Made by a program: the position numbers and the translations under genes. Under the pieces are notes generated by a model. That model searched no databases and was not told the DNA's origin. It saw only the letters and a list, made by a program, of their open reading frames with translations. Of a stretch of 64,000 bases of DNA, positions 10,695 to 22,111 are shown one piece after another. Source of the DNA: Deltaproteobacteria bacterium (GTDB taxonomy: Bacteria; Myxococcota_A; UBA9160; JAJDAL01); contig JAJDAL010000024.1 in the NCBI GenBank assembly GCA_029261875.1, positions 399,721 through 463,720 of the forward strand. Reading direction: 5' to 3'. Each line of letters opens with the position of its first letter. Within the stretch, counting starts at the first letter, position 1.

Positions 10695-11066
10695 ATGACG
10701 ACAACAACCAAGACACCGGCGCCCAGCCTCGAGACGTGCGCCGAGATCGCCGAACGGATGACGACGGAACTCGCGACTTCGCTTCGCTGGCTGGTGAACC
10801 ACCCCGGCTCCGGCGCGACTCTGGTGATCGAGGCATTCGTTCGCGACGGCGAGCTCGTACTCGTCGCGGACTGTCCCGGGGTGCCTGGACTCGATTCGAG
10901 GAACGCAAGCGCGCGACGCGAACCGGTTCGGAAGGAGCGCCCAACATTCAGGACGAGCGCTCACCGCGGTGTTCTCAGCTTCTTCTTGCCCCTCACCCCG
11001 GACGTACGGAAGTCTCCGCTTTCCGTCGGGGCACCCGCCGCCCCCCGGCTCTCCTCCGCATCCTAG
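10695..11066 (+). pseudogene. Hsp20/alpha-crystallin-like gene, probably frame-disrupted
   Basis: In frame: VIEAFVRDGELVLVADCPGV (Hsp20-like). The following Hsp20-like text FEERKRATRTGSEGAPNIQDERS is in a different frame (inside ORF 10634..11536). Confidence 0.5.
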
Positions 11067-11245
11067 CTACTGACCCGGACCCACCGGCCCGGAATCGGCT
11101 GGAAGATTGCGTAGTTCCGCGCCTTCCCCCGACCCGGCCGGTGGATCAACATGAATTGCGGCCAGTTGCAGCACCGCGCGTCGGCGCGTTGAGGTTCGAG
11201 AGGCGCGGTTGGGCTGACTCTGGCATGAACAGGAGGTCGAGCCAA

Positions 11246-11536
11246 ATGAAGACGAACGGCGCAATTCCGAGACAGCAGGCGCGGATGGTCATGCACGAGG
11301 ACGAGCACGCGATCATCAAGGCGATGCTCAGGCGGGCCATCGGCGACGACGACTTCTTCGGGAGGTTCGTTTCCGGCGTTCGATCGGAATCCGGGCGCAC
11401 GAAGGATCGAGTCGCAATCGCGCGGTTCCTCGAGCGAATGGAACGCCACTTCGAACTACGTGCGAACGGCCACCGGCTGGACCCACTCGAGCGCTCGGAG
11501 ATCGAGATCCCTTTGTACACGCAGGCCATCAGCTGA
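11246..11536 (+). CDS. Hypothetical small protein (96 aa)
   Basis: ATG at 11246 preceded by AGGAGGTCGAGCCA; MKTNGAIPRQQARMVMHEDEHAIIKAMLRRAIGDDDFFGRFVSGV. Confidence 0.65.
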   Translation: MKTNGAIPRQQARMVMHEDEHAIIKAMLRRAIGDDDFFGRFVSGVRSESGRTKDRVAIARFLERMERHFELRANGHRLDPLERSEIEIPLYTQAIS

Positions 11537-11550
11537 ACGACGGAGCCACC

Positions 11551-11694
11551 ATGAGTGACAAGTCACCCAAGTCGAAAGAGCGCAGCCAGAAACAGAAGAA
11601 GGTCGCCCAGAAAAAATCCGCCACTCAGGCGAAAAACAAGCAGGATGGGCAAAGCGAGTTCCCGCAGGCCACGCAGCCAAAGGGCAAGAAGTAG
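11551..11694 (+). CDS. Lys/Gln-rich small protein (47 aa)
   Basis: ATG 11551, stop 11692-11694; MSDKSPKSKERSQKQKKVAQKKSATQAKNKQDGQSEFPQATQPKGKK. Confidence 0.6.
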   Translation: MSDKSPKSKERSQKQKKVAQKKSATQAKNKQDGQSEFPQATQPKGKK

Positions 11695-11761
11695 CCCGCA
11701 GAACGCGGCCGATAAAGGCCTCAATGAACGCACGCGTGCGTGCACGATTGGAGAGAAAGCC

Positions 11762-11950
11762 ATGACGAGTGGGAAATCCGACGAAATCAAGGGGCGCGTG
11801 AAGGAAGCCACGGGCGTCCTGACGGGCGACGAGAAGCTGGAGAAAGAAGGAAAGGCGGATCAGTCCGCCGGAAAGCTCAAGCAGGCCGTCGAAAAGGTCA
11901 AGCACAAGGCCGAGAAAGCCATCGATGATGTAAAGGACGCGCTCAGCTGA
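11762..11950 (+). CDS. CsbD family stress-response protein
   Basis: MTSGKSDEIKGRVKEATGVLTGDEKLEKEGKADQSAGKLKQAVE matches the CsbD family. Confidence 0.93.
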   Translation: MTSGKSDEIKGRVKEATGVLTGDEKLEKEGKADQSAGKLKQAVEKVKHKAEKAIDDVKDALS

Positions 11951-11970
11951 TCGTACTCAGGAACCAGTAA

Positions 11971-12207
11971 GGCATCCTCCGTTTTTCGAAGCCGGATCCC
12001 GAGAGCGGAGACCTACTGAGTCTCGACCTCCTGATCGTCACGCCGAAACTCGAAGACGTGTGGAGAACGCGCGAGCGAGTCGGGTGGGAACACGGCACCC
12101 TCCCTGTGGTATCGAGGACCGGCCTCGTGACCATGAAGCGAATGCGGGCCAGCGGCCAGGACTTGGACGACATTCGCGCGATCGAGGCAGACGATGAAAC
12201 GACCTGA
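11971..12207 (+). pseudogene. C-terminal remnant of a nucleotidyltransferase-like protein
   Basis: Open frame after TAA at 11968: ...DPESGDLLSLDLLIVTPKLEDVWRTRERVGWEHGTLPVVSRTGLVTMKRMRASGQDLDDIRAIEADDETT; no N-terminal GS...DIDLV domain. Confidence 0.5.
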
Positions 12208-12355
12208 CATGTCACCCCAAGCCATCACGCTGCGCCTGACCCGAACCGCGCAGCTTCGTCGCCTGAGTCTTCAGCTCGGGAAACACCGTCGCCAAACCGT
12301 CTCGGATCCCGAGAAACGCAACGCGAAAGAGCCGGCTTCCCAACCGAAGCGTTGA
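12194..12355 (+). CDS. Small basic protein, possible partner of the upstream NTase-like remnant
   Basis: Overlaps the upstream frame; MKRPDMSPQAITLRLTRTAQLRRLSLQLGKHRRQTVSDPEKRNAKEPASQPKR. Confidence 0.45.
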   Translation: MKRPDMSPQAITLRLTRTAQLRRLSLQLGKHRRQTVSDPEKRNAKEPASQPKR

Positions 12356-12398
12356 GCTGAGATCACTCAGGTCGGGACTGTTCGCGCTGACTCCACGG

Positions 12399-13130
12399 TT
12401 ACAATCGTCGGATGGCGTGCGTGACGGTGGGATCCGTCTCGCGCTCGTCGGACCGATGCGGCTCTTCGCGGATGAGGTCTCTCTTCCACGTAACGTTCGT
12501 GCGCTGCACCCGGGCAGGGACGCCCGCCGCCACACTGTTCGCCGGGATTTCTCCGGCGACGACGGATCCGGTTCCAATGATGGAGCCCGAGCCGATTCGT
12601 GCGCCCTTCAAAACCGTGACGTTCATGGTTAGCCACACGTGGTCACCGATCACAACGTCTTTGGCGGAGTTGATGCGCTTCCCCGAATCCAGGTCGACGA
12701 TCGAATGCATATCGGTAACGGTGATCCAGATGGCCCCGGCCAACAAACAATCCTTGCCCAGCGTGATGCGCTTCGGTTCGTCGAGACTCATGAGGACGCT
12801 TTGAAACGTTGTCCCGTCCCCAACTTCGAGACCCGCGCCGCTGCTTGTAAACCGCGCCACCAACGCGCCGTAGCAACGATCGCCTACGCGGAGCGAATTC
12901 CCGTCGCCCTGGATTTCGAGGGGCACGTCCCCGAGGAGACGCGTGCGGGAACCGATGATCACCGTGTTTTCGTTCCCCACGATGTCGATTCCCGCGGACA
13001 CACTCGAACCGGGACCGACGCGGACATGGTTGCCGTCGCCCTGAATCGCAATGCGCAGGTCGCCGTCGATCGCGTCGGCATCGACTTCGACGCGGTTGTT
13101 CGAGCCTTGATCTTGGATCTCCAACCCCAT
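12399..13130 (-). CDS. Hexapeptide-repeat acyltransferase
   Basis: Left-handed beta-helix repeats and IGDHVWLTMNVTVLKGARIGSGSIIGTGSVVAGEIPANSVAAGVPARV. Confidence 0.88.
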   Translation of the reverse strand: MGLEIQDQGSNNRVEVDADAIDGDLRIAIQGDGNHVRVGPGSSVSAGIDIVGNENTVIIGSRTRLLGDVPLEIQGDGNSLRVGDRCYGALVARFTSSGAGLEVGDGTTFQSVLMSLDEPKRITLGKDCLLAGAIWITVTDMHSIVDLDSGKRINSAKDVVIGDHVWLTMNVTVLKGARIGSGSIIGTGSVVAGEIPANSVAAGVPARVQRTNVTWKRDLIREEPHRSDERETDPTVTHAIRRL

Positions 13131-13319
13131 GCCCCTACGCCTCCGCTGCCCCCGGACCCAAAGTAACCGATTCCACCGGGGCCATTGCCGCAATCGAAAC
13201 GGACGACCTCCCGGGCGATCTGCGGCGAGCCCTCAATTGAATGGACCGTCGCGACGATGGCAGGGACGAGCGGGGGATCGAATGTCATGTATGCGATGCA
13301 CTTTGCTAGGGTGGATCCA

Positions 13320-13700
13320 ATGAGGTTTTTTTCCCAGCCCCGTCTCGCCAGCCGTACGCTACTCAGCGTCGCACTGCTGCTGACGTGGATCGCAGGGGCT
13401 CATCTGCACCTCTGCCTCGATGGGCTGAAACCGCCCTTGACCATGCACCACCTGCTCGACAGCGATGGGGACAGCGACCACGACAGTCCGGAGCAGAAGC
13501 ACTGCGACAATGACGTGGAGCTCGAAGCCAATCTGGGTTTGCTGCAGAAGAATGGCGCCACCGCACAGCCCATCCCATCCGACGTACGTGCGTGGGACCC
13601 CGCGCCGCACACGATCTTCCTCACCCAAGTCAGCGCATTCGCGTACGTTCCCAACGCTCGGCACTTCCACCGACCTCCTCTTCGCGCACCTCCCGCCTGA
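13320..13700 (+). CDS. Exported His/Asp-rich small protein linked to metal efflux
   Basis: N-terminal signal; HLHLCLDGLKPPLTMHHLLDSDGDSDHDSPEQKHCDND; directly upstream of an RND operon. Confidence 0.6.
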   Translation: MRFFSQPRLASRTLLSVALLLTWIAGAHLHLCLDGLKPPLTMHHLLDSDGDSDHDSPEQKHCDNDVELEANLGLLQKNGATAQPIPSDVRAWDPAPHTIFLTQVSAFAYVPNARHFHRPPLRAPPA

Positions 13701-13756
13701 TTCAGCCCAGTTGAATCCAGGCAGAGTCGCTGCACAAGCGACTCGGGAGGCACCTC

Positions 13757-15037
13757 ATGCACCCTTTTTGTGGGCGCGCATATCGCGCGTCTCTACGCAT
13801 TGGCGCCCTGTGCATTGCGATCAGTGCGCAGGCCCAAACAGCACCGTCCCCGTCGGGCGAACTCACCCTCTCCCAGGCGGTGGCTGCCACGTTGGTCGCA
13901 AACCCGGAGCTCCGTGCCGGGGAGTTCGCGCTGCGCGCCGGCGAGGGCCGCGTCCAGCAGGCAGGCTTGCGCCTCAATCCAGAGATAGCGCTCGAGTTGG
14001 AAAACTTTGCGGGCAGCGGAGAAACAAGCGGCACCGACGCCCTCGAGAGCACGCTGACCCTGAGCCAGGTGATCGAGCTGGGAGACAAACGCGATCGGCG
14101 CCAGCAGGTTGCGAGCTACGGCCTCGAAGTGCTCGCAGTCCAGCGCCAGATTCAGCAACTCGATGTGCTGGCCGAGGTAACCCAACGTTACCTACAGGTC
14201 GTGCTCGCCCAGGAGCGCCTGGCACTCAGCCAGAAGGCCCTGGGCCTGGCAGACCAAACGCTCACGGTGACGTCACGACGTGTGAATGCCGCCCGGTCGG
14301 CGGCTGCGGAGAAGAGCCGAGCAGAAATCGCACAGTTGCGCGGCCGTCTGAATCGTTCGCGCGCGCAACAGGACTTGCAGGCGGCCCGCTCGCGGTTGGC
14401 CTCCATGTGGGGAGACGAGCAGGCGGGCTTCGAAGTCGCAGTAGCGGAGCTCTACACCCTTCCTACTCTGGAACCCATCGACTCCCTCACCCCCAGACTG
14501 CTCCAGAGTCCCGACTTCCTTCGCTATGCCACGGACAAGCGACTCCACCAGGCGGAGTTGCAGCTGGCCCGTGCGAGATCACGTCCGAGCCTTCAATTGA
14601 GTGCGGGACTTCGGAGGTTCGAAGAGAGCGATGACACGGCCCTGGTGGCCGGCGTGTCGATGCCAATACCGCTCTTCAACCGTCAACAGGGTGAACGCGT
14701 GGAGCATCGCTCGCTTCTGGCGAAGTCCGAGGCGGATCTCTCGGCCGCTCATTTGCGGGCACGCGTGACCCTGTCGGCGTTGCACGGCGAACTGAGTGTG
14801 ACGCGGGACGAAGTCGCTACTTTGCGCGGCGATATGCTGCCCCGAGCGGAACGCGCCCTGGGCCAGATCCGCTCGGGCTTCGAGCGTGGGCGATTTTCCT
14901 ACCTGGAATTGGTGAGTGCACAGCAGGACGTGCTCGACACACAGCATGCCGCCATCGAGGCGGCGGGCACGGCCCATCTCCTTCACACAGAAATCGAACG
15001 TTTGATCGGCGCGCCGCTCGTGCACGCGAAGCCATGA
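13757..15037 (+). CDS. TolC-family outer membrane factor (CzcC-like)
   Basis: OEP domain (LTLSQAVAATLVANPELRAGEFALRAGEGRVQQAGLRLNPEIALELENFAG). Confidence 0.92.
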   Translation: MHPFCGRAYRASLRIGALCIAISAQAQTAPSPSGELTLSQAVAATLVANPELRAGEFALRAGEGRVQQAGLRLNPEIALELENFAGSGETSGTDALESTLTLSQVIELGDKRDRRQQVASYGLEVLAVQRQIQQLDVLAEVTQRYLQVVLAQERLALSQKALGLADQTLTVTSRRVNAARSAAAEKSRAEIAQLRGRLNRSRAQQDLQAARSRLASMWGDEQAGFEVAVAELYTLPTLEPIDSLTPRLLQSPDFLRYATDKRLHQAELQLARARSRPSLQLSAGLRRFEESDDTALVAGVSMPIPLFNRQQGERVEHRSLLAKSEADLSAAHLRARVTLSALHGELSVTRDEVATLRGDMLPRAERALGQIRSGFERGRFSYLELVSAQQDVLDTQHAAIEAAGTAHLLHTEIERLIGAPLVHAKP

Positions 15038-15051
15038 CCCGAGGTTCAAGC

Positions 15052-16257
15052 ATGAAGACAATCGTATCGAGCTTGGGAATTTTGATTCTAGCTGCGTGTT
15101 CCGGAGAGGTCGGACACGGTTCCCACGAACACGAAGAAGGCCAACACGGCGGAACGATGCTGGAGGACGATCATTTTGCGCTCGAGGTCTCGCTCTTCGA
15201 ACGAGGCGTTCCCCCCGAGTTTCGGATCTATGCCTTCAATGACGGTAAGCCCATTCCCCCAGCGGAGGTGGAGTTGGAGCTCGAGCTGATCCGCTTTGGC
15301 GGCGGCGTGGAGCACTTCAGCTTCACATCCCAGGAGGACTACCTGCTCGGCAATCGTGCCGTGGGCGAACCCCATTCCTTCGACGTCAGTCTGCGAGCCC
15401 GCTACGCGGGCGAGAGCCACGAGTGGAACTACGAATCTCACGAAGGCCGGACGACGATCTCCGCCGAGATGGCGACCCGCGCGGGGGTGGAGACCGCCAC
15501 CGCAGGCCCTGGAGAACTCCACGAGACCTTGACCCTATATGGGACCGTCGAGGCCAGCCCGGACAAGCGACTGCACGTCACACCGCGCTTCCCCGGCGTC
15601 ATCCGCACGGTGTTGAAAAATCTCGGCGACGAAGTACGCAAGGGCGAGATCCTGGCGACGGTAGAGAGCAACGAGAGCCTGCAGATCTACAGCGTCACCT
15701 CTCCGATCGCGGGTATCTTGACCGAGCGCAAGGCCAACCCCGGCGAGCGGGTGGGCAGCGATCCTCTCTTTGAAATCATTGATTTCTCTTCGGTGGTGGC
15801 GGAGGTGACCGTCTTCCCCGGACACCACGCACGACTCGCACGCGGTCAGCGCGTCCGTGTCCGCGCAACCACGACCGACGTAGCCGGCGAAGGCGCGATC
15901 ACGAGCCTCACGCCCGTTCATCAGACCGCCGTTCCAACCTGGGTTGCGCGCATCACACTCCCGAACGAAGACAGGCGCTGGAGTCCCGGCCTCTTTGTCA
16001 CCGCGGAGGTCACGATCAGTGAGACCCAGGTTCCGATCGCCATCCCGCAAAACGCTCTGCAGAAGATCCGGGATCGGGACGTCGTGTTCTTGAATGCACG
16101 CGATACCTACCAGGCCCAGCCGCTGGTACTGGGGCGACGCGACGGCGAGAAGGTCGAAGTGCTGTCCGGCCTGGTGGCGGGAGATCGTTACGTCGTCCGC
16201 AACAGCTACCTCATCAAAGCCGACATCGAGAAATCCGGCGCATCGCACGACCACTAA
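15052..16257 (+). CDS. RND efflux periplasmic adaptor (CzcB-like)
   Basis: Lipoprotein-like signal (ILAACSGE), HGSHEHEEGQHGG stretch, HlyD/barrel-sandwich motifs. Confidence 0.92.
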   Translation: MKTIVSSLGILILAACSGEVGHGSHEHEEGQHGGTMLEDDHFALEVSLFERGVPPEFRIYAFNDGKPIPPAEVELELELIRFGGGVEHFSFTSQEDYLLGNRAVGEPHSFDVSLRARYAGESHEWNYESHEGRTTISAEMATRAGVETATAGPGELHETLTLYGTVEASPDKRLHVTPRFPGVIRTVLKNLGDEVRKGEILATVESNESLQIYSVTSPIAGILTERKANPGERVGSDPLFEIIDFSSVVAEVTVFPGHHARLARGQRVRVRATTTDVAGEGAITSLTPVHQTAVPTWVARITLPNEDRRWSPGLFVTAEVTISETQVPIAIPQNALQKIRDRDVVFLNARDTYQAQPLVLGRRDGEKVEVLSGLVAGDRYVVRNSYLIKADIEKSGASHDH

Positions 16258-19368
<3,111 letters not shown>

Positions 19369-19496
19369 CCGACAACCTGGACCTACCTTGGCAAACGAAT
19401 CGCGCGCCCAGCGAGACGCGCGAGCGAGCGGCAACGAGAAGTCGGGTCAAGCCGCTCCGTTCAAATCGGATTTCGGGGTAGGGCTATATTTGGCGA

Positions 19497-20681
19497 ATGA
19501 ATCGATTCGATGTTGTCATCCTCGGGGGCGGTGCCGCGGGGCTGATGTGCGGGATTGCGGCGGGGAGCCGGGGACGCAAGGTCGCCGTCCTTGAGGGTTC
19601 CGACAAAATCGGCAAGAAGATTCTGATTTCCGGCGGCGGGCGTTGCAATTTCACGAATCGATATTGCGCGCCCTCTCACTTCCTTTCGGAGAATCCGAAT
19701 TTCTGTATTTCTGCCCTGAGTCGCTACAGCCCGGACGATTTCGTCGCGCTGGTTGAAAAACACGCGATTGCCTACCACGAGAAAACGGCGGGCCAACTTT
19801 TCTGCGACCACACATCGAAAGAAGTTCTCGCCATGTTGGTCACCGAGTGCCGCGCGGTGCAGGCGGAGATTCACACCCACTGCAAGGTCAGCTCGGTCGA
19901 GAAAGGCGAGCGATTCGTCGTTGCAACGGACCAGGGAGAATTCGTCGGCGACTCCCTGGTGATCGCCACCGGGGGTCTCTCCTTCCCGAAGATGGGGGCA
20001 TCGGATCTCGGCTATCGAATTGCCCGGCAATTCGGGCATGCGGTCGGAGAACTTCGCGCCGCCCTGGTGCCCTTTACTTTTTCCGGCGCCATGTTGGCGA
20101 TGACGAGCCGGCTCTCCGGCATCAGCACTCGGGCCGAAATGACGACCGATGGCGTGTCCTTTCGAGGCGACATTCTGTTTACGCATCGCGGAGTGAGCGG
20201 TCCGGCAGCGCTTCAGCTTTCCAGCTACTGGGTGCTCGGCAACGAGATTCGCTTGAATCTACTACCGGACACAGAGCTTGCTCCGATTCTTCACCGCAAG
20301 AAGCTTCAACAGCCGAAGACGCTGCTGAGAACGGTGCTCAGCGAGCTCTTGCCCCGAGCCCTCGTGTTGGAGCTCGAGCCGATGTGGTGGCCGTCCCTCT
20401 CCGATACCCGTCTGGTCGAGATTGCAGACAAAGAACTGGAGCGGATCGCGTCCCAATTCCATAACTGGTGTTTGACGCCGTCGGGAACCGAGGGGTACCG
20501 AACCGCGGAAGTGACCCGCGGCGGCGTTGCAACGAATCAGCTGTCTTCGAAGACGATGGAATCGCAACGGCAACCCGGTCTCTATTTCATCGGCGAGGTG
20601 GTCGACGTGACGGGGCAACTCGGCGGTTTCAATTTCCAATGGGCCTGGGCTTCTGCCCAGGCCGCCGGCGCCGTGGTGTAG
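19497..20681 (+). CDS. BaiN/HI0933-family NAD(P)/FAD-dependent oxidoreductase
   Basis: VVILGGGAAGLMCGIAAGSRGRKVAVLEGSDKIGKKILISGGGRCNFTN; FIGEVVDVTGQLGGFNFQWAWASA. Confidence 0.95.
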   Translation: MNRFDVVILGGGAAGLMCGIAAGSRGRKVAVLEGSDKIGKKILISGGGRCNFTNRYCAPSHFLSENPNFCISALSRYSPDDFVALVEKHAIAYHEKTAGQLFCDHTSKEVLAMLVTECRAVQAEIHTHCKVSSVEKGERFVVATDQGEFVGDSLVIATGGLSFPKMGASDLGYRIARQFGHAVGELRAALVPFTFSGAMLAMTSRLSGISTRAEMTTDGVSFRGDILFTHRGVSGPAALQLSSYWVLGNEIRLNLLPDTELAPILHRKKLQQPKTLLRTVLSELLPRALVLELEPMWWPSLSDTRLVEIADKELERIASQFHNWCLTPSGTEGYRTAEVTRGGVATNQLSSKTMESQRQPGLYFIGEVVDVTGQLGGFNFQWAWASAQAAGAVV

Positions 20682-20890
20682 CTTCGGAGTGCGTCACGGG
20701 TACGGTCGTCATCGACGACGACGGCCAGGGCGGGTGCGAGCCCTCGACGCGACGCACAGCGCCTGGAAATCTCATCCCTTCTCATTCCGCCTGCACAGTT
20801 CAATCAACAATTCTCACCACGCACCTTGCCTCATTGTCCCTCCCACAGCGCTTCGTGATTCTTTCGGTTCAACTGCCGTAGGAGCTCATC

Positions 20891-21826
20891 ATGCAGCGAC
20901 TGTTTTCGAGTCTGGCATTCGCCCTCTCCCTCGTCCTCACGCCTTTGACCGCCCACGCCCAGGCCACCATCGACGCGCTTTCGCTGGATGTCCCGACCTG
21001 TGGACCGCTCATCACAGCGACGGGATTCGAGGGCCGGCTCGACGCCACCATCACGATCGACGATTGCAGCCAAGGTGTGCACTCTACGGTCTCCACCGAT
21101 GGGGGACGCTTCAATCAATGCCTGGCTCTGGGCGTCGGGACGCACCCGATCTCGGTGCAATACATCCCCGAGTTGGTGCAACCGAATTCGACGATGGTCG
21201 CGACCCTCGCGCTAGTGGATGATCTCGGCGGGCAAGTTCTGGACTCGCGCTCGGTTTCGTTCAACTGCACGACCGGTGGCCCCGGCGCGTGCACCGCAGC
21301 TCCCCGGGCCGGTTGCCGAACGGCGGGCGTATCGAAGTTCCGCAGCAAGAGCCTCGGTCAGAATACGGACCGCTTCTCGTGGACCTGGGCCAAGGGTGAA
21401 GCGACCACGCAAGCCGAGTTCGGCGATCCCACGGACACCACCGACTACGCGCTTTGCATCTACCAAGACGGCGAGATCAGTGGCGCGAGCGACTTTTTCG
21501 CAGACGGCGACTGGGGCGAAATCAAGGACGGCTACAAGCGCAAAGCGACGTTCTTCGCCGAGGGGAACAAGCTCGGCATCGAGTCGGTGAAGTTGAAGGG
21601 CGGGGCGGACGGTAAGTCGAAAATCGTAATCCGTCAGAAGCAGTACACCGCACCCCAGATGCATTTCCCCGTCGCGGTACCGCTCACCGTTCAATTGGTG
21701 AATCTCGACTCCGACCTTTGTTTCGAGAGCGTATTCGATGCGGATGACATCGGGGCGAACATGACGCTGGGGCCCTTCAACGATTTCTTCGCACCCGAGG
21801 GCTTCGTGCGGGGCGTCGCGAAGTAA
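20891..21826 (+). CDS. Secreted hypothetical protein
   Basis: Signal peptide (MQRLFSSLAFALSLVLTPLTAHAQA); no family recognised. Confidence 0.75.
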   Translation: MQRLFSSLAFALSLVLTPLTAHAQATIDALSLDVPTCGPLITATGFEGRLDATITIDDCSQGVHSTVSTDGGRFNQCLALGVGTHPISVQYIPELVQPNSTMVATLALVDDLGGQVLDSRSVSFNCTTGGPGACTAAPRAGCRTAGVSKFRSKSLGQNTDRFSWTWAKGEATTQAEFGDPTDTTDYALCIYQDGEISGASDFFADGDWGEIKDGYKRKATFFAEGNKLGIESVKLKGGADGKSKIVIRQKQYTAPQMHFPVAVPLTVQLVNLDSDLCFESVFDADDIGANMTLGPFNDFFAPEGFVRGVAK

Positions 21827-22111
21827 CACTTCCGAGTCGGTTCTCGTTTCGAATCGGACTACAGCGCATCGCGCTATCCGCGCCGAGCCGGCGATCGGCT
21901 GGGCAGGGGCCCTAGAAAAGAATCCCGGGCCTCGTCCGGAAACGTCTACCCGAAGCAGGGCGCGTCTCCCCACCGGCAAACTCGAAGGCCTTCCGAAAGA
22001 CCCCTACTGGGGACACGGCGACTCGAAGATCGTCCAGGAATAGAAGCCTCGTCGAAGCCGCCTTCGCGCCAGGATCCTCCCCCTGCACGTGAGAGCAGGT
22101 TGTCTGGGAAC

